42,469 bases of DNA from a virus. The translations under genes and the position numbers were made by a program. The stretch lies in IMG/VR virus record IMGVR_UViG_3300021197_000650, positions 1 to 42,469 of that record. One strand, given 5' to 3'. Each line of letters opens with the position of its first letter. Position 1 is the first letter of the stretch. Below are positions 18,601 through 23,430 of this stretch, piece after piece. The notes under the pieces are model-generated. The model saw nothing but the letters and a program-made list of their open reading frames with translations, made no database searches and was not told where the DNA came from.

Positions 18601-18950
18601 TATCGAAACTAAATACTGCGCTGAAGGGGGACAAGAAGCCAAACGGCGTGGCTCCTGACACAATTCTGCAATCATCAATGCGCTTTATTGGACTCAATTT
18701 AATAAATGCTGATCCGCTTTCTATACGGCGTTCTTTGCAATATTTAGAGTCTGAAAAAAGCAAGATAGTTACAGGCATTAATAGGATTAAGAAAGATCAA
18801 TCGTTATCCAGAGCGGAGCGTAATAGAAGATTGAATTCGTATTACGGGCAGCTTGATGCATATCGGTTGAAGAAGAAGGCGTTACTTGAAGCAAGTGCTA
18901 CTACAGTGCGAGTAACGCGCAGGCTCAAGCGAGAGGATGAGGAAAAGTGA
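9639..18950 (+). CDS. Giant polyvalent virion protein with HEXXH protease-like and LPD38-like parts
   Basis: A single 3103-residue frame fills 22 percent of the window. Seen in order: a disordered Pro/Gln N-terminus; a hydrophobic Gly/Ala region at about 105-360 that could cross membranes; Glu/Pro-rich linkers (about 640-760); a HEATH zinc-protease motif at residues 1128-1132 with Glu 1182 in a NELIAY context, a gluzincin-like layout; a segment with EEIQSDVHQ at 1645-1653 and flanking GYREIIIAAP and SHFPDIRNP, typical of large polyvalent phage proteins; helical regions; and near the C-terminus (about 2785-2850) IPFLTFQYKVLPVLAKTA plus a hydrophobic helix, which I place as an LPD38-like domain from recall. 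Such proteins are packaged and ejected with DNA. Peptidase activity is inferred from motif only. Confidence 0.75.
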   Translation: MPTQEEFIQSLISRLQPADSAPVNQSQFTDLSRLPASQFPMQQFAPRAPEQGSLASGFAQPTPAPAQPQPEQDQAQRDLNLFGGFDKGFLPPAIPIQEDESQNYFMQAGRGFGRGVAQGSITLGQGLFATADAFTNVVGFEDSIDPETSETLKTINEMRETVGNEEGMVGKLAEALGSMVPLLVPGFGASAATSRAASQLATRGAGYAEAARRANNLAKGLRATTFVTASGMGAGTANQMLEEYIDAGNEVDIGKRNLSTFVGLGIGLTELLPLEILLRGIPRSLGKNVTNRYAVRAAQNITNAGAEGAQEAVAGIMQELAAQGLYNPDQPIGDSALSDFGYGSAAGSIIDGLFGKKFRLPKTEKQLQADHQNTEELEPLTEEFLRSAQQAEQDVAFYDADGNKQGGQVVGFGDDYVTLSVDGDLIDLPRNQMPDPNSGNSFASDSDLLTSRFAIDGKQLGDMTNAEVVNNRNKELLPPLIRAQVDSGDISLNDAIELAKTDTDTIETAATPDRIYRIKALTNEINRRDPEANASISVKAADQQAKVAAGIEIDSGEFGDSVEEQVQARVPDALSGTVLGRTVGGKVDEAVIGQAALTKSMKGISKKDKAAYYAQVGASPDAAFDTLTDQQKIELYDLAGTHKQRKAEEKKAQEEREAEAATEQEVQRRSEELAKAQQESVIVPSPEAQAGAVAEEIAETIEEAPAQPQVVVPEPEAVVPTPETIVEEAQPEELDIATRARMSAELFGEFSISDIQKDIRAGYNPTVEAITDLAASGQVVSVGDGRYRFVTPEPEVVVEEAPAPVGFQSKTVEDSKPRYRNATPVFNSLLDKALYIVGNPKSKSKADEQVMGELRSFLQQKAPDLEDANIRRLGMAVRDNVKYQGEIARKAERSSFEVQEQVLPDVDLSSPELIESILDRYQKPAAETEPAAPKPVKPTLPKTEEVVLTKSEEADIRDEIGSQTGGDAKATQIGMSAYKKRRNLGESHEDAKQSFSADPEYAQALFDIDFARREQGAEQSQVAELVGVAGSETAPGTPGMLVSQKGEPIDFNTFQRIKKVVSDVAPSSNLVVASQLYGQVVNRDGDVKYVINGNEVSYEEALGLQMGNIVGVSLAPDKLIDPENRAYHEATHFLFNNGFLTDPEMKSLIANIPRMEQIVLDHLGQKRYDEAMSGNEFQNFNELIAYSSALYNRGLDVDGKVPKEFNPALRRIFAKIARLFKQLRSNFTGEFVPMEVEQVFEQIRQGRTGRRAPDPQATQRVKQAMLKEDPTGLSAATPLFVIKQGPVAASSSFENFRGEVPARPAFKSAMKTKLEGMAGQKKLPDAWGRVEGNRVVGALSGVKVEEWNDSNIEAFLTSLPPDKSVSGQELLDYFNDIEQVVEIVVYGSPLGPKSDVDSEIKYRSAIQEDRNNQGYIATANDAMTSLRTGKGKDVVNAMQVANLTRKEVPNKDDINPAYPPDVVDALESYAEALQKQDDSFDDLPDPIQEKQRLITALQESFKRDGTSLDKKAFGLGLVEASVKPGFQFTREAGEMLPAGFSMDDGDLPLQRGAGTGSAYGTEVADIPNFYLKWTTMGGRAISFDSPRGKMNLQQDYGYREIIIAAPSMAGDGTYHSHFPDIRNPIMHMRLADIILENGESVLVIEEIQSDVHQGAAELMKQMAANKLFEDGAIPDSRFKFLNREQKNLVREAASQFKDDVYGKVFPNLPLKNENQRIAFAMQQITRMAINGGYDHIAVSNSELQVERYRNEYKAAIDGLVMTQVADVGVDSDAFGALAGQEKVFAVNTEQGTFEVSETDVLMELESLIEQGILAPAFPDPFTGSFPTQEQLTGEVAPEEIILDEEAIDEAKGERERRARNLASSVLTSAQQKRNLSGFRAASARAADAALQETVEVDETDAIKLAFMKALLKANPDMPSSWLATYTTPVVGLNNQGQTVRGNFQRQTIELGNQGVTRSGNPRLDDWLGEDVALLVRNDLQNPESVSDQFASRNFVQFIQNKIARSQVQKERLNAGDNELTSYQRSEAELMDVDGIQKSVNRFTGAIDVPVGGGFDNVYDEKIPRALESALASLISTSKSQLKSKRRSVRQDNEGQRLYLGSGHSLAQEVELAPRNLPDYAISGVSERLSDEILIEESQIVPTSQVQSMPLRARYVGDESTTEGQALAQAIGEGEAMLALQDEVSQVDPDFPDDVTAAGDVSERFMIPVSNSRNALRVYTLTPEMEASPKVVESSDIYFARLENERTEVTNKGTEDLRGVFKNGRIKAINYINGMPFFNTLKDMPQKREFYLERSKYLGVVSGSSDIATYLRDEIGNQFLFRTGDKDRASTEVLRSSIFNYMTTGDSEQEAALLQQLEALDSRAAAASVKAKDMIEALGLEMVQAGLLPAKTFYENRRSYLPRIYIKHVLQNPRDERFGYLKQRNPDLTQPEQEALGVINELDPAFLVSRAIQRPIRDLQFIEFMNAIAGNEAWTAQDDELVVTFTDVNGVEQKQSGLYLLDEVNTLNEIADAIEAAEPDRAIRLRSQAASVRDAVLTTFEERGLMDYIDQPGRDITGDTQGYGNVFKRVPNKKDFGMLAGRLVRSEIFDNVIASSSLLNIGDQAAVNLISTGKKLTAVWKTIKVPLNPPTIARNTFSNAILIHLSGVPFYRVLPRMIEATREIVAYNNGDFANAKHYQEMLARGVKQSSFTDQELVLMQDDMLDFLRSVDAKDIGLFGWLKLNTWQRLAQKASNIYQGIEVVGKTAIAIDVMDRQGGSADDAFLRAQEYLFDYSDVPEIVKRTRQSPIGIPFLTFQYKVLPVLAKTALRNPMRFAPYVALSYALPALFMSAFDIDDDEYEQIKKSMPDYIRDNPGLVPIPARDAEGRLQFLDTSYLYPWGSFAGIGSDILMAGKKLTGTAEPAEKGVGLKDITSAFGMFGGPAWSLFGASQNLDPFTQRPIVNPEDPMYVSGAIERPFYNRGKVTDAMFWAANQYILPGFLNTEYGAVSKLNTALKGDKKPNGVAPDTILQSSMRFIGLNLINADPLSIRRSLQYLESEKSKIVTGINRIKKDQSLSRAERNRRLNSYYGQLDAYRLKKKALLEASATTVRVTRRLKREDEEK

Positions 18951-19348
18951 TGTGGCAGATAGCCGGCGCGTTGGGTATTGCGCTTGCAATAACAGGAGGC
19001 GCTTTCAAGATGTATGCTGATAAGTCTCAAGCAGAAAAGGAAGCAATGGCTGCACAACTACGACAAGCCGCAGACAATCAGTCTATCCTTGAGGGCAGTG
19101 TGTCCAGTTTAAACGATCAGATTGTTGAGGCTGAGAAGTCACATGCAAGGATTATGCGCCGAGTTAATGAATTGCAGGATCTAAATCGAGAGGCGCAGCG
19201 AGAGGTCGAAGAGATCAGAAAAAAGTTCGCCAAACACGATATGGATGTTTTGTCGTTAGCCAAGCCAAGACTGATCGAGAACATTATCAATAAAGGAACC
19301 AAGGGAGTGCTGAGTGATTTGGAGAATATTACCAATCCTGATGCTTAG
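18950..19348 (+). CDS. i-spanin (Rz-like inner-membrane lysis protein)
   Basis: The 132-residue product has one N-terminal membrane anchor (about 2-20), then a charged coiled coil at about 25-95 and a short C-terminal tail, the usual i-spanin plan. i-Spanins pair with an outer-membrane lipoprotein to fuse the membranes in the last step of Gram-negative lysis. The start is taken as the ATG that overlaps the giant gene's stop (TGATG); an in-frame GTG one codon earlier is possible. The next gene begins inside its last 35 bases, the classic overlapping spanin arrangement. This shows the host has an outer membrane. Confidence 0.85.
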   Translation: MWQIAGALGIALAITGGAFKMYADKSQAEKEAMAAQLRQAADNQSILEGSVSSLNDQIVEAEKSHARIMRRVNELQDLNREAQREVEEIRKKFAKHDMDVLSLAKPRLIENIINKGTKGVLSDLENITNPDA

Positions 19349-19685
19349 TGGTTGCTCTTGGTTTGGATCAGAGCCATATATCCCTGAGACAAAGAAGGTC
19401 GAGGTGGTCACGGTTGTTAAAGAAGCGCCCCAGTATCATCCGCCCCTACCTAACCCCATAGCAACATTGCCTGTGGAGTGGACTGTATTAACCCCAGTGA
19501 CCATGCAAGAGTATCTGGACGATCTCAAAGAGGGTAACGCCCCATCCAGCGCGTACTATGGCCTAACCACAAAGGGTTACGAGAACTTGTCTTCTAATAT
19601 GGCGGAGGTCAAGCGTTACATACGGCAAGTTCTCTCTATAATTGAGTATTATAAAGAGTCGGACGAAGAGGCAGAAGATGAGTAA
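19314..19685 (+). CDS. o-spanin (Rz1-like outer-membrane lipoprotein)
   Basis: The 123-residue product starts at a GTG and has a short signal peptide ending in LMLSGC, a lipobox with the acylated Cys at residue 14. The mature part is Pro-rich at first (YHPPLPNP) and longer than a classical Rz1, with a helical acidic C-terminus. It is embedded in the end of the i-spanin gene in another frame, which supports the paired role: lipid-anchored to the outer membrane and contacting the i-spanin coiled coil. Its own end overlaps the endolysin start by 8 bases. Confidence 0.88.
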   Translation: MIWRILPILMLSGCSWFGSEPYIPETKKVEVVTVVKEAPQYHPPLPNPIATLPVEWTVLTPVTMQEYLDDLKEGNAPSSAYYGLTTKGYENLSSNMAEVKRYIRQVLSIIEYYKESDEEAEDE

Positions 19686-20103
19686 GTTAATTGAAATGCT
19701 AAAGCTGCACGAAGGGGTGCGCTCTAAAGTTTATATTTGCTCGGCTGGTTATGAAACTCTGGGTGTCGGGCGCAACGTGAGCGAATCAGGGCTAGGTCTT
19801 TCCGATGATGAGATTGATTATCTGCTGGCTAATGACATCGCTAGGGTGAAAGAAGAGCTATCAGATAGCTACTTCTGGTTCAACGCTATGAACGACGCGA
19901 GAAAAGATGCGCTCATCGACATTTGCTTCAACCTTGGCCTGACCAAAATGCGTGGCTTCATAAACGCTATCACCGCGATGAGCCGCGAACAGTTCGACAT
20001 AGCAGCAGACGAGTTCTTAGATAGCCGATGGGCAGAGCAAGTTGGCAATCGAGCTATCCGGGTTACAGAGATGATCCGTACCGGGGAGTATCAAGATGTT
20101 TAA
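19678..20103 (+). CDS. Endolysin, T4-lysozyme-like (GH24) with E-C-T triad
   Basis: The 141-residue product matches phage lysozymes of glycoside hydrolase family 24, which cut the glycan chain of peptidoglycan. Seen: Glu12, then eight residues, Cys21, then five residues, Thr27 (ExGVRSKVY, then C, then GYETLGVG), matching Glu11/Asp20/Thr26 of T4 lysozyme with Cys in place of Asp. Later helices include ALIDICFNLG and a WAEQVGNRAIRVTEMI segment typical of the family. No signal peptide is seen, so a holin is needed. The start used is ATG at 19678, inside the o-spanin gene; an upstream in-frame start at 19642 would add a non-homologous leader. Confidence 0.93.
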   Translation: MSKLIEMLKLHEGVRSKVYICSAGYETLGVGRNVSESGLGLSDDEIDYLLANDIARVKEELSDSYFWFNAMNDARKDALIDICFNLGLTKMRGFINAITAMSREQFDIAADEFLDSRWAEQVGNRAIRVTEMIRTGEYQDV

Positions 20104-20311
20104 ACGATACGCTAAGGGCGGAAAGGTCAAGAAGAAAAAGTCCAAGTCTCGCGTCAACGAGGCGGGTAACTACACCAAACCTGAGATGCGTAAGCGTCAG
20201 TTCAATAGGATCAAAGCTGGCAGCAAGGGCGGGAAAAGCGGTCAGTGGTCAGCGCGTAAAGCTCAGATGTTAGCGAAGGCTTACAAAGATGCAGGCGGTG
20301 GGTACAAGTAA
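20096..20311 (+). CDS. Small very basic protein
   Basis: The 71-residue product is rich in Lys, Arg and Gly (YAKGGKVKKKKSKSRVNEAG, then TKPEMRKRQFNRIKAG and GKSGQWSARKAQMLAKAYK). Versions of this sequence are common in marine phages as far as I recall. The charge suggests nucleic-acid contact, perhaps DNA neutralisation in the capsid or RNA/ribosome binding. The second and third codons lie within GTTTAAAC at 20098. It overlaps the endolysin end by 8 bases and shares its stop with the next start. Confidence 0.8.
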   Translation: MFKRYAKGGKVKKKKSKSRVNEAGNYTKPEMRKRQFNRIKAGSKGGKSGQWSARKAQMLAKAYKDAGGGYK

Positions 20312-20565
20312 TGCCGTTAAAGAAATCACAGAAGTCGCTGAAGAAGTGGACAAAGCAGGATTGGGGCACCAAGTCAGGCAAGAAATCAACGCAAGGAAAG
20401 AAGGCAACAGGTGAAAGGTATCTCCCGAAGGCGGCTAGAGAGGCTCTATCGGACAAGGAGTACGCTGCCACTTCCAGAAAGAAGCGAGCAGACACAAAGA
20501 AAGGTAAGCAGTTCTCCAAGCAACCAAAGAAGATAGCCAAGAAAACAGCGAGGCACCGCAAATGA
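20311..20565 (+). CDS. Small very basic protein (DUF6321-like)
   Basis: The 84-residue product contains SLKKWTKQDWGTKSGKKS, GERYLPKAAREALSDKEYAAT and a C-terminal KQPKKIAKKTARHRK. This pattern is what I recall as DUF6321, found in phages and some environmental genomes; the assignment is unverified. Nearly a third of residues are Lys or Arg. A conserved YLPKAA helix followed by a basic tail fits a small nucleic-acid-binding protein. It starts at the base where the previous gene ends and overlaps the next by four bases (ATGA). Confidence 0.8.
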   Translation: MPLKKSQKSLKKWTKQDWGTKSGKKSTQGKKATGERYLPKAAREALSDKEYAATSRKKRADTKKGKQFSKQPKKIAKKTARHRK

Positions 20566-20894
20566 GTTTGACTGATGCAGAAAAGAATCGGCTCAAGAAG
20601 GTTGGTCTGTCTGGGCTAAACAAGCCTAAGAGAACGCCAAGTCACAAGACCAAGAAGGGTGTTGTTGCTGTGCGTGATGGCGAGAAGATGAAGATCATTC
20701 GCTTTGGCGACCAGAAAATGGGTCACAACTATTCGGATGAGGCCCGTAAGAGCTTCAAGGCGCGTCATGCTAAGAACATAAAGAAGGGCAAAACATCTGC
20801 CGCTTATTGGGCCGACAAGATGTTCTGGAGCGGCAAGGGTGGCAGCAGGAAGTCACCGCCTAAGTCGCAGAAGCAGAAGTTCGGTAAGGGCTAA
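20562..20894 (+). CDS. Small very basic protein with KSFKARHAKNI motif
   Basis: The 110-residue product begins with a helical MSLTDAEKNRLKKVGLSGLN, then GVVAVRDGEKMKIIRFGDQ (two strands) and KSFKARHAKNIKKGKTSAAYWADKMFW, a motif I recall from cyanophage and pelagiphage proteins of unknown role. The C-terminus is Lys/Ser/Gly-rich. A folded core with a basic extension suggests binding to DNA or RNA. It is third of four consecutive basic genes linked by overlapping stops and starts, so they are made together late in infection. Confidence 0.8.
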   Translation: MSLTDAEKNRLKKVGLSGLNKPKRTPSHKTKKGVVAVRDGEKMKIIRFGDQKMGHNYSDEARKSFKARHAKNIKKGKTSAAYWADKMFWSGKGGSRKSPPKSQKQKFGKG

Positions 20895-20989
20895 TGGCTA
20901 TTAGTAGAGCGCAGCAGGGGAAGCAGACTAGGAGCGGCCCAGCAAAAAAGAAGTCACCCAATAATCGTCACCAAAAGAAACGAAAGTAA
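20894..20989 (+). CDS. 31-residue basic peptide
   Basis: This short frame starts at a TAATG overlap with the previous stop and encodes MAISRAQQGKQTRSGPAKKK plus a further NNRHQKKRK tail. The MAISRAQxGKQ start recalls tiny basic proteins found in the same place in marine phages. Twelve of 31 residues are basic. It is the last rightward late gene. The final 36 bases overlap a possible leftward membrane peptide. Confidence 0.65.
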   Translation: MAISRAQQGKQTRSGPAKKKSPNNRHQKKRK

Positions 20990-21052
20990 ATTGATGGCGA
21001 CAATGACTGCAATCCCAACCAGAGCGCCCGTTTTGAGTTCGTTTTTATTCAC
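20954..21052 (-). CDS. Possible 32-residue single-span membrane peptide
   Basis: On the minus strand a GTG start preceded by AGGGGGCG opens a 32-residue frame: a charged start (MNKNELKTG), then an uninterrupted hydrophobic span (ALVGIAVIVAINLLSFLLV) to the end. That is a textbook single-pass topology and could be a holin-like, pinholin-like or superinfection peptide. A 22-codon frame at 21049-21117 ends in TGA overlapping this start, so it might be coupled. It overlaps the last basic gene on the other strand. Expression is unproven and chance remains possible. Confidence 0.45.
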   Translation of the reverse strand: MNKNELKTGALVGIAVIVAINLLSFLLVTIIG

Positions 21053-21148
21053 AAGCGCCCCCTAAGAACCCGCCTTCGGACACTCGGACGGGAACGAGCA
21101 GGAAAGAGTATGTCCATAAACTCTCAGTCCACCTCTATTATTCCGCGC

Positions 21149-21313
21149 CTAAGCCCGCCACCGCAAGTCCGTAATTAAAAGGGCAGATGCTCCACATTCT
21201 GGGCATTTCTTTGGATATGCTTGTTTAAACCCTTTAACATCGCAATCTAAACACGCGAAGTGCCATTTATTTGCCGATGTCTGATGGGGGTTCGTGGGGT
21301 TCGTTTTCACCAT
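21149..21313 (-). CDS. Zinc-ribbon protein (54 aa)
   Basis: Read leftward from ATG at 21313, the frame encodes a 54-residue protein with WHFACLDCDVKGFKQAYPKK then CPECGASALL: two Cys-x2-Cys knuckles 15 residues apart, a clear zinc ribbon. It overlaps the end of the gene upstream by 47 bases in another frame, and GTTTAAAC at 21223 encodes its Gly-Phe-Lys. The ribosome site is weak, so coupling from the overlapped gene is likely. Small phage zinc ribbons often bind RNA polymerase, nucleic acid or partner enzymes; no target can be named here. Confidence 0.65.
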   Translation of the reverse strand: MVKTNPTNPHQTSANKWHFACLDCDVKGFKQAYPKKCPECGASALLITDLRWRA

Positions 21314-21464
21314 GTGTCCGTACTATTTTGCGCTCAAGAAGGAGCGGGAGTCTAAGCCACGTCCCGCCATTATCTCTAGCGATGTCTTCTGCTTGCTCCC
21401 TAGTATCAGCCTCTACCTCTGTGTACTTGCATGTAATCTCATGCACCACAATGTGATACTTCAT
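21267..21464 (-). CDS. Small hypothetical protein
   Basis: The 65-residue product begins with strands (MKYHIVVHEITCKYTEVEAD) followed by a helix with REQAEDIARDNGG and a TWLRL strand, a small alpha/beta pattern common among phage accessory proteins. The C-terminus is Pro/His/Glu-rich. It starts in an ATGA overlap with the gene upstream, so the two are co-translated. No function is recognisable. Confidence 0.7.
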   Translation of the reverse strand: MKYHIVVHEITCKYTEVEADTREQAEDIARDNGGTWLRLPLLLERKIVRTHGENEPHEPPSDIGK

Positions 21465-21643
21465 TTAAACTTACCGCCTCTTAGTTTTATACGGCGATTG
21501 TCAGTTCGTTGTGAGTTTTTCATACGGCCCGACACACTAGGCTTCTTCTTTGGCATCGACTCTTCGTACTTCACCTCGCCAAAAGGGACTTCCTGTATCT
21601 TGCCGCCACGGGCCAAGAACTCTTCTATCGTTTCCTTTGTCAT
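21461..21643 (-). CDS. Small hypothetical protein
   Basis: The 60-residue product starts MTKETIEEFLARGGKIQEVP, a start shared by many short phage proteins of unknown role, and then turns strongly basic (KKKPSVSGRMKNSQRTDNRR). The ATG at 21643 overlaps the stop of the XRE gene (TGATG); a GTG one codon earlier is possible. Tight coupling to the regulator suggests it may be a partner or antagonist, but that is inference. Confidence 0.7.
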   Translation of the reverse strand: MTKETIEEFLARGGKIQEVPFGEVKYEESMPKKKPSVSGRMKNSQRTDNRRIKLRGGKFK

Positions 21644-21915
21644 CACTGCTTCCAGAATCTACTTGCTATGGATACGGGCTTCTTGTTGCGCGGTGACGCA
21701 ACAGAGGGCGCTTCTGGCGCTTCTAGCTGTATGTATATCTTAGCACCCAGCGCACCCGCAATTGTTTCTACAGCCTCAAAGCTAGGCTTTCTCTTGCCTA
21801 ACTCTATCTGGCTGATGTATCCGCGATTCATGCCTGACTTATCCGCAAGCTCTTGTAGAGACAGGTTCTGATCTGCCCTCATGGATCGCAGCTTCTCTGT
21901 ATACCAAGTCTTCAC
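21643..21915 (-). CDS. XRE/Cro-family DNA-binding regulator
   Basis: The 90-residue product has a clear Cro/CI-type helix-turn-helix at about residues 15-58: LSLQELADKSGMNRGYISQI then ELGKRKPSFEAVETIAGALG, with the usual second-helix Ala-Asp and recognition-helix Asn-Arg-Gly-Tyr-Ile-Ser. A short C-terminal tail is basic. It likely represses or times early transcription. The 18-bp palindrome at 25901-25918 is one candidate operator and the GTTTAAAC sites are another. No integrase or second repressor is seen, so a lysogeny switch is not indicated. It overlaps both neighbours by four or fewer bases. Confidence 0.88.
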   Translation of the reverse strand: MKTWYTEKLRSMRADQNLSLQELADKSGMNRGYISQIELGKRKPSFEAVETIAGALGAKIYIQLEAPEAPSVASPRNKKPVSIASRFWKQ

Positions 21916-22361
21916 GCCTGCACCTCACTCTCAAACAGCTTCAAGTGCTCGTTTAAACGCTCTCTGGCTTCCGGGTTGGTCTTCAGTTCTGATCGAGACT
22001 CGATGCCGCAGATGAATCTAATGACCTCGGCTGCATAGTTCTCGTCACTTTGATTCTCGTCTACAACATGCCACTGGTAGTAGTTCATCCGCGCCCACTG
22101 GATGTACGACTCGTCCCTGCATATTAGGTTAGCCCTAGCCAAAGCCTTCTCGATTTCGGTTGTGGCCCTTGGTTTAACTGGGTTCTCGTAGTCATCTATC
22201 TGAGCACAGGCAAGCATGTATCGTTGCCCGATGGGAGCGGTAGCCATTTCTTTCGGCACATCATCGGGGTGGAGAACAAAGGACAGCACCATGCCATCCT
22301 TTGTCTGGCGATACGCATACTTCTTTGCTTCAAAGCTCTCTGCTATATCTTCGCCTTTCAT
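21912..22361 (-). CDS. Hypothetical early protein
   Basis: The 149-residue product has a strand-rich first half (ESFEAKKYAYRQTKDGMVLS, then FVLHPDDVPKEMATAPIGQR) ending in YMLACAQI, and a helical second half. I recall the HPDDVP/ATAPIGxRYM pattern from proteobacterial phages as an uncharacterised conserved family. The start is ATG at 22361, which overlaps the upstream stop and follows GAGGTG; a TTG one codon earlier is less likely. GTTTAAAC at 21951 encodes Leu-Asn near the C-terminus. Confidence 0.75.
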   Translation of the reverse strand: MKGEDIAESFEAKKYAYRQTKDGMVLSFVLHPDDVPKEMATAPIGQRYMLACAQIDDYENPVKPRATTEIEKALARANLICRDESYIQWARMNYYQWHVVDENQSDENYAAEVIRFICGIESRSELKTNPEARERLNEHLKLFESEVQA

Positions 22362-22885
22362 CAATGCACCTCGCGTTCCGACTCACAATCCCCACATGCC
22401 ATATGCTTTAACACCACAACAGTCTTGCCGCGCTGGGGGAATATAGCTGGATCGCCCTCATCAGTACGATCAGGCTCAATCGGATTAACTATAGGCTCAT
22501 CGTCTTCGTTTCGGTCTACAAACAAACCGAATTGAACCATGTCTTGGGTGTAAAAAAGAAGCTCGGCAAGATCGCTTGCAGACAAATAGTCAGCGAGATC
22601 CGCAACGCTATGACACTTGGAAAAGCGGCGGTGCTTAATCATCGTAAGCTCGTCAAATAACTCAGCTTTTTCTTCAAGAAGATCGTCATTTATACCCATC
22701 TCTTCTTCGCGGTGGTCACGTTGAGCATCAATTTCCTTTTGGTGCTCGATCTGCATCTGTGCAATCTGCTCACGATGCAAGAACTCAAGCGCCTCTAGTT
22801 CGCCTCTCAGTTCATCAATAACATCATTCTTCGTCTTGTAGTATTTCTTCTTCGGTGTTTTCTTCGGTGCTTTCTTCTGGGTCAT
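22361..22885 (-). CDS. Coiled-coil protein with C-terminal Cys pair
   Basis: The 174-residue product has a Lys-rich start (TQKKAPKKTPKKK), a long coiled coil at about 20-85, a helical section with a SASDLAELLFYTQDMVQFG motif, an acidic linker, and a C-terminal LKHMACGDCESE that could be a half zinc site. The start at 22885 is chosen because AAGGAAAGG precedes it and the composite GTTTAAACGCAAC leader lies just upstream at 22891-22911; a longer frame from 22999 would run deep into the HNH gene. Function is unknown. Confidence 0.7.
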   Translation of the reverse strand: MTQKKAPKKTPKKKYYKTKNDVIDELRGELEALEFLHREQIAQMQIEHQKEIDAQRDHREEEMGINDDLLEEKAELFDELTMIKHRRFSKCHSVADLADYLSASDLAELLFYTQDMVQFGLFVDRNEDDEPIVNPIEPDRTDEGDPAIFPQRGKTVVVLKHMACGDCESEREVH

Positions 22886-23177
22886 ATCCCTTTCCTTCGT
22901 TGCGTTTAAACATTTCGATCCATTCAAGTGGGTCAATGCCTTCCATCGCCCACCATCTCTTCTCATTGCCATAAGCGTGTAGGTGCCTGTGATGGTCATC
23001 GCAGAGCGGGACTGCGTGTTGATCTCCGCTTCGCCTCATGCCACGCAACCCATCGTCCTCAACAAACGTGAGGTGGTGCGCCTGCGCGGGGCGATAGCAG
23101 ACCAAACAGCCATGCTCTCGTACCAGTTGCAGATACTTCCTGCTTCGTAGCTTTTTAGCCCAAGTCTTTTGTTTCAA
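22824..23177 (-). CDS. HNH-like zinc nuclease family protein (DUF968/Ref-like)
   Basis: The 117-residue product has Cys24-x2-Cys27, then AQAHHL with His34/His35, and VPLCDDHHRHLHAY with Cys59, His62, His63 and His67. This is the treble-clef/HNH pattern of DUF968 and Ref-like phage nucleases, which cut DNA during recombination; the exact family is recalled, not searched. A WWAMEGIDP section follows, and the tail is highly acidic. The start is a TTG with a weak ribosome site, overlapping the upstream gene by 23 bases. Its place beside ERF and exonuclease genes fits a recombination role. Confidence 0.75.
   Translation of the reverse strand: MKQKTWAKKLRSRKYLQLVREHGCLVCYRPAQAHHLTFVEDDGLRGMRRSGDQHAVPLCDDHHRHLHAYGNEKRWWAMEGIDPLEWIEMFKRNEGKGYDPEESTEENTEEEILQDEE
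22891..22911 (-). promoter_or_regulatory. Composite GTTTAAACGCAAC leader with ribosome site
   Basis: Read leftward: GTTTAAACGCAAC, then GAAGGAAAGG, then the ATG at 22885. It lies within the end of the upstream HNH gene. Three other genes (starts 31465, 32973, 34959) have the same arrangement. Confidence 0.65.
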
Positions 23178-23421
23178 AGTCTTTGGCTATCTTGTTGCCA
23201 ATCTCGTAAAGCTCTTCGAGTTGGCGAACTCTTTCAAGTGAAGCGTCCAGCCTCTTGTCGATCTCGATCAGCAAATCCTCATCGTCGATGTGGTGCATCT
23301 CTTGGATCTTCAACACCGTGGCGTTGATCTGGTTTAGCTTCAGTCGTGCGTTGCGCTCCGCAATCTGCGAATCATTGAGTCGCTCATGCAGATCCATAAC
23401 GTGTGCTTTGATCTTACTCAT
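23155..23421 (-). CDS. Small coiled-coil protein
   Basis: The 88-residue product is almost wholly helical with heptad-like spacing (LHERLNDSQIAERNARLKLN and RLDASLERVRQLEELYEIGN). Charged residues dominate and no Cys or catalytic motif is seen. It lies between the ssDNA-protein-like gene and the HNH gene, so it may be a scaffold or regulator of the recombination set. ATG at 23421 follows GGAGTTCGT, a good ribosome site. Confidence 0.7.
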   Translation of the reverse strand: MSKIKAHVMDLHERLNDSQIAERNARLKLNQINATVLKIQEMHHIDDEDLLIEIDKRLDASLERVRQLEELYEIGNKIAKDFETKDLG

Positions 23422-23430
23422 ACGAACTCC

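Noticed and set aside
22361-22999. 212-codon reading of the coiled-coil gene
   Set aside because: The extra 38 codons lie inside the HNH-like gene; the start at 22885 has a strong ribosome site.
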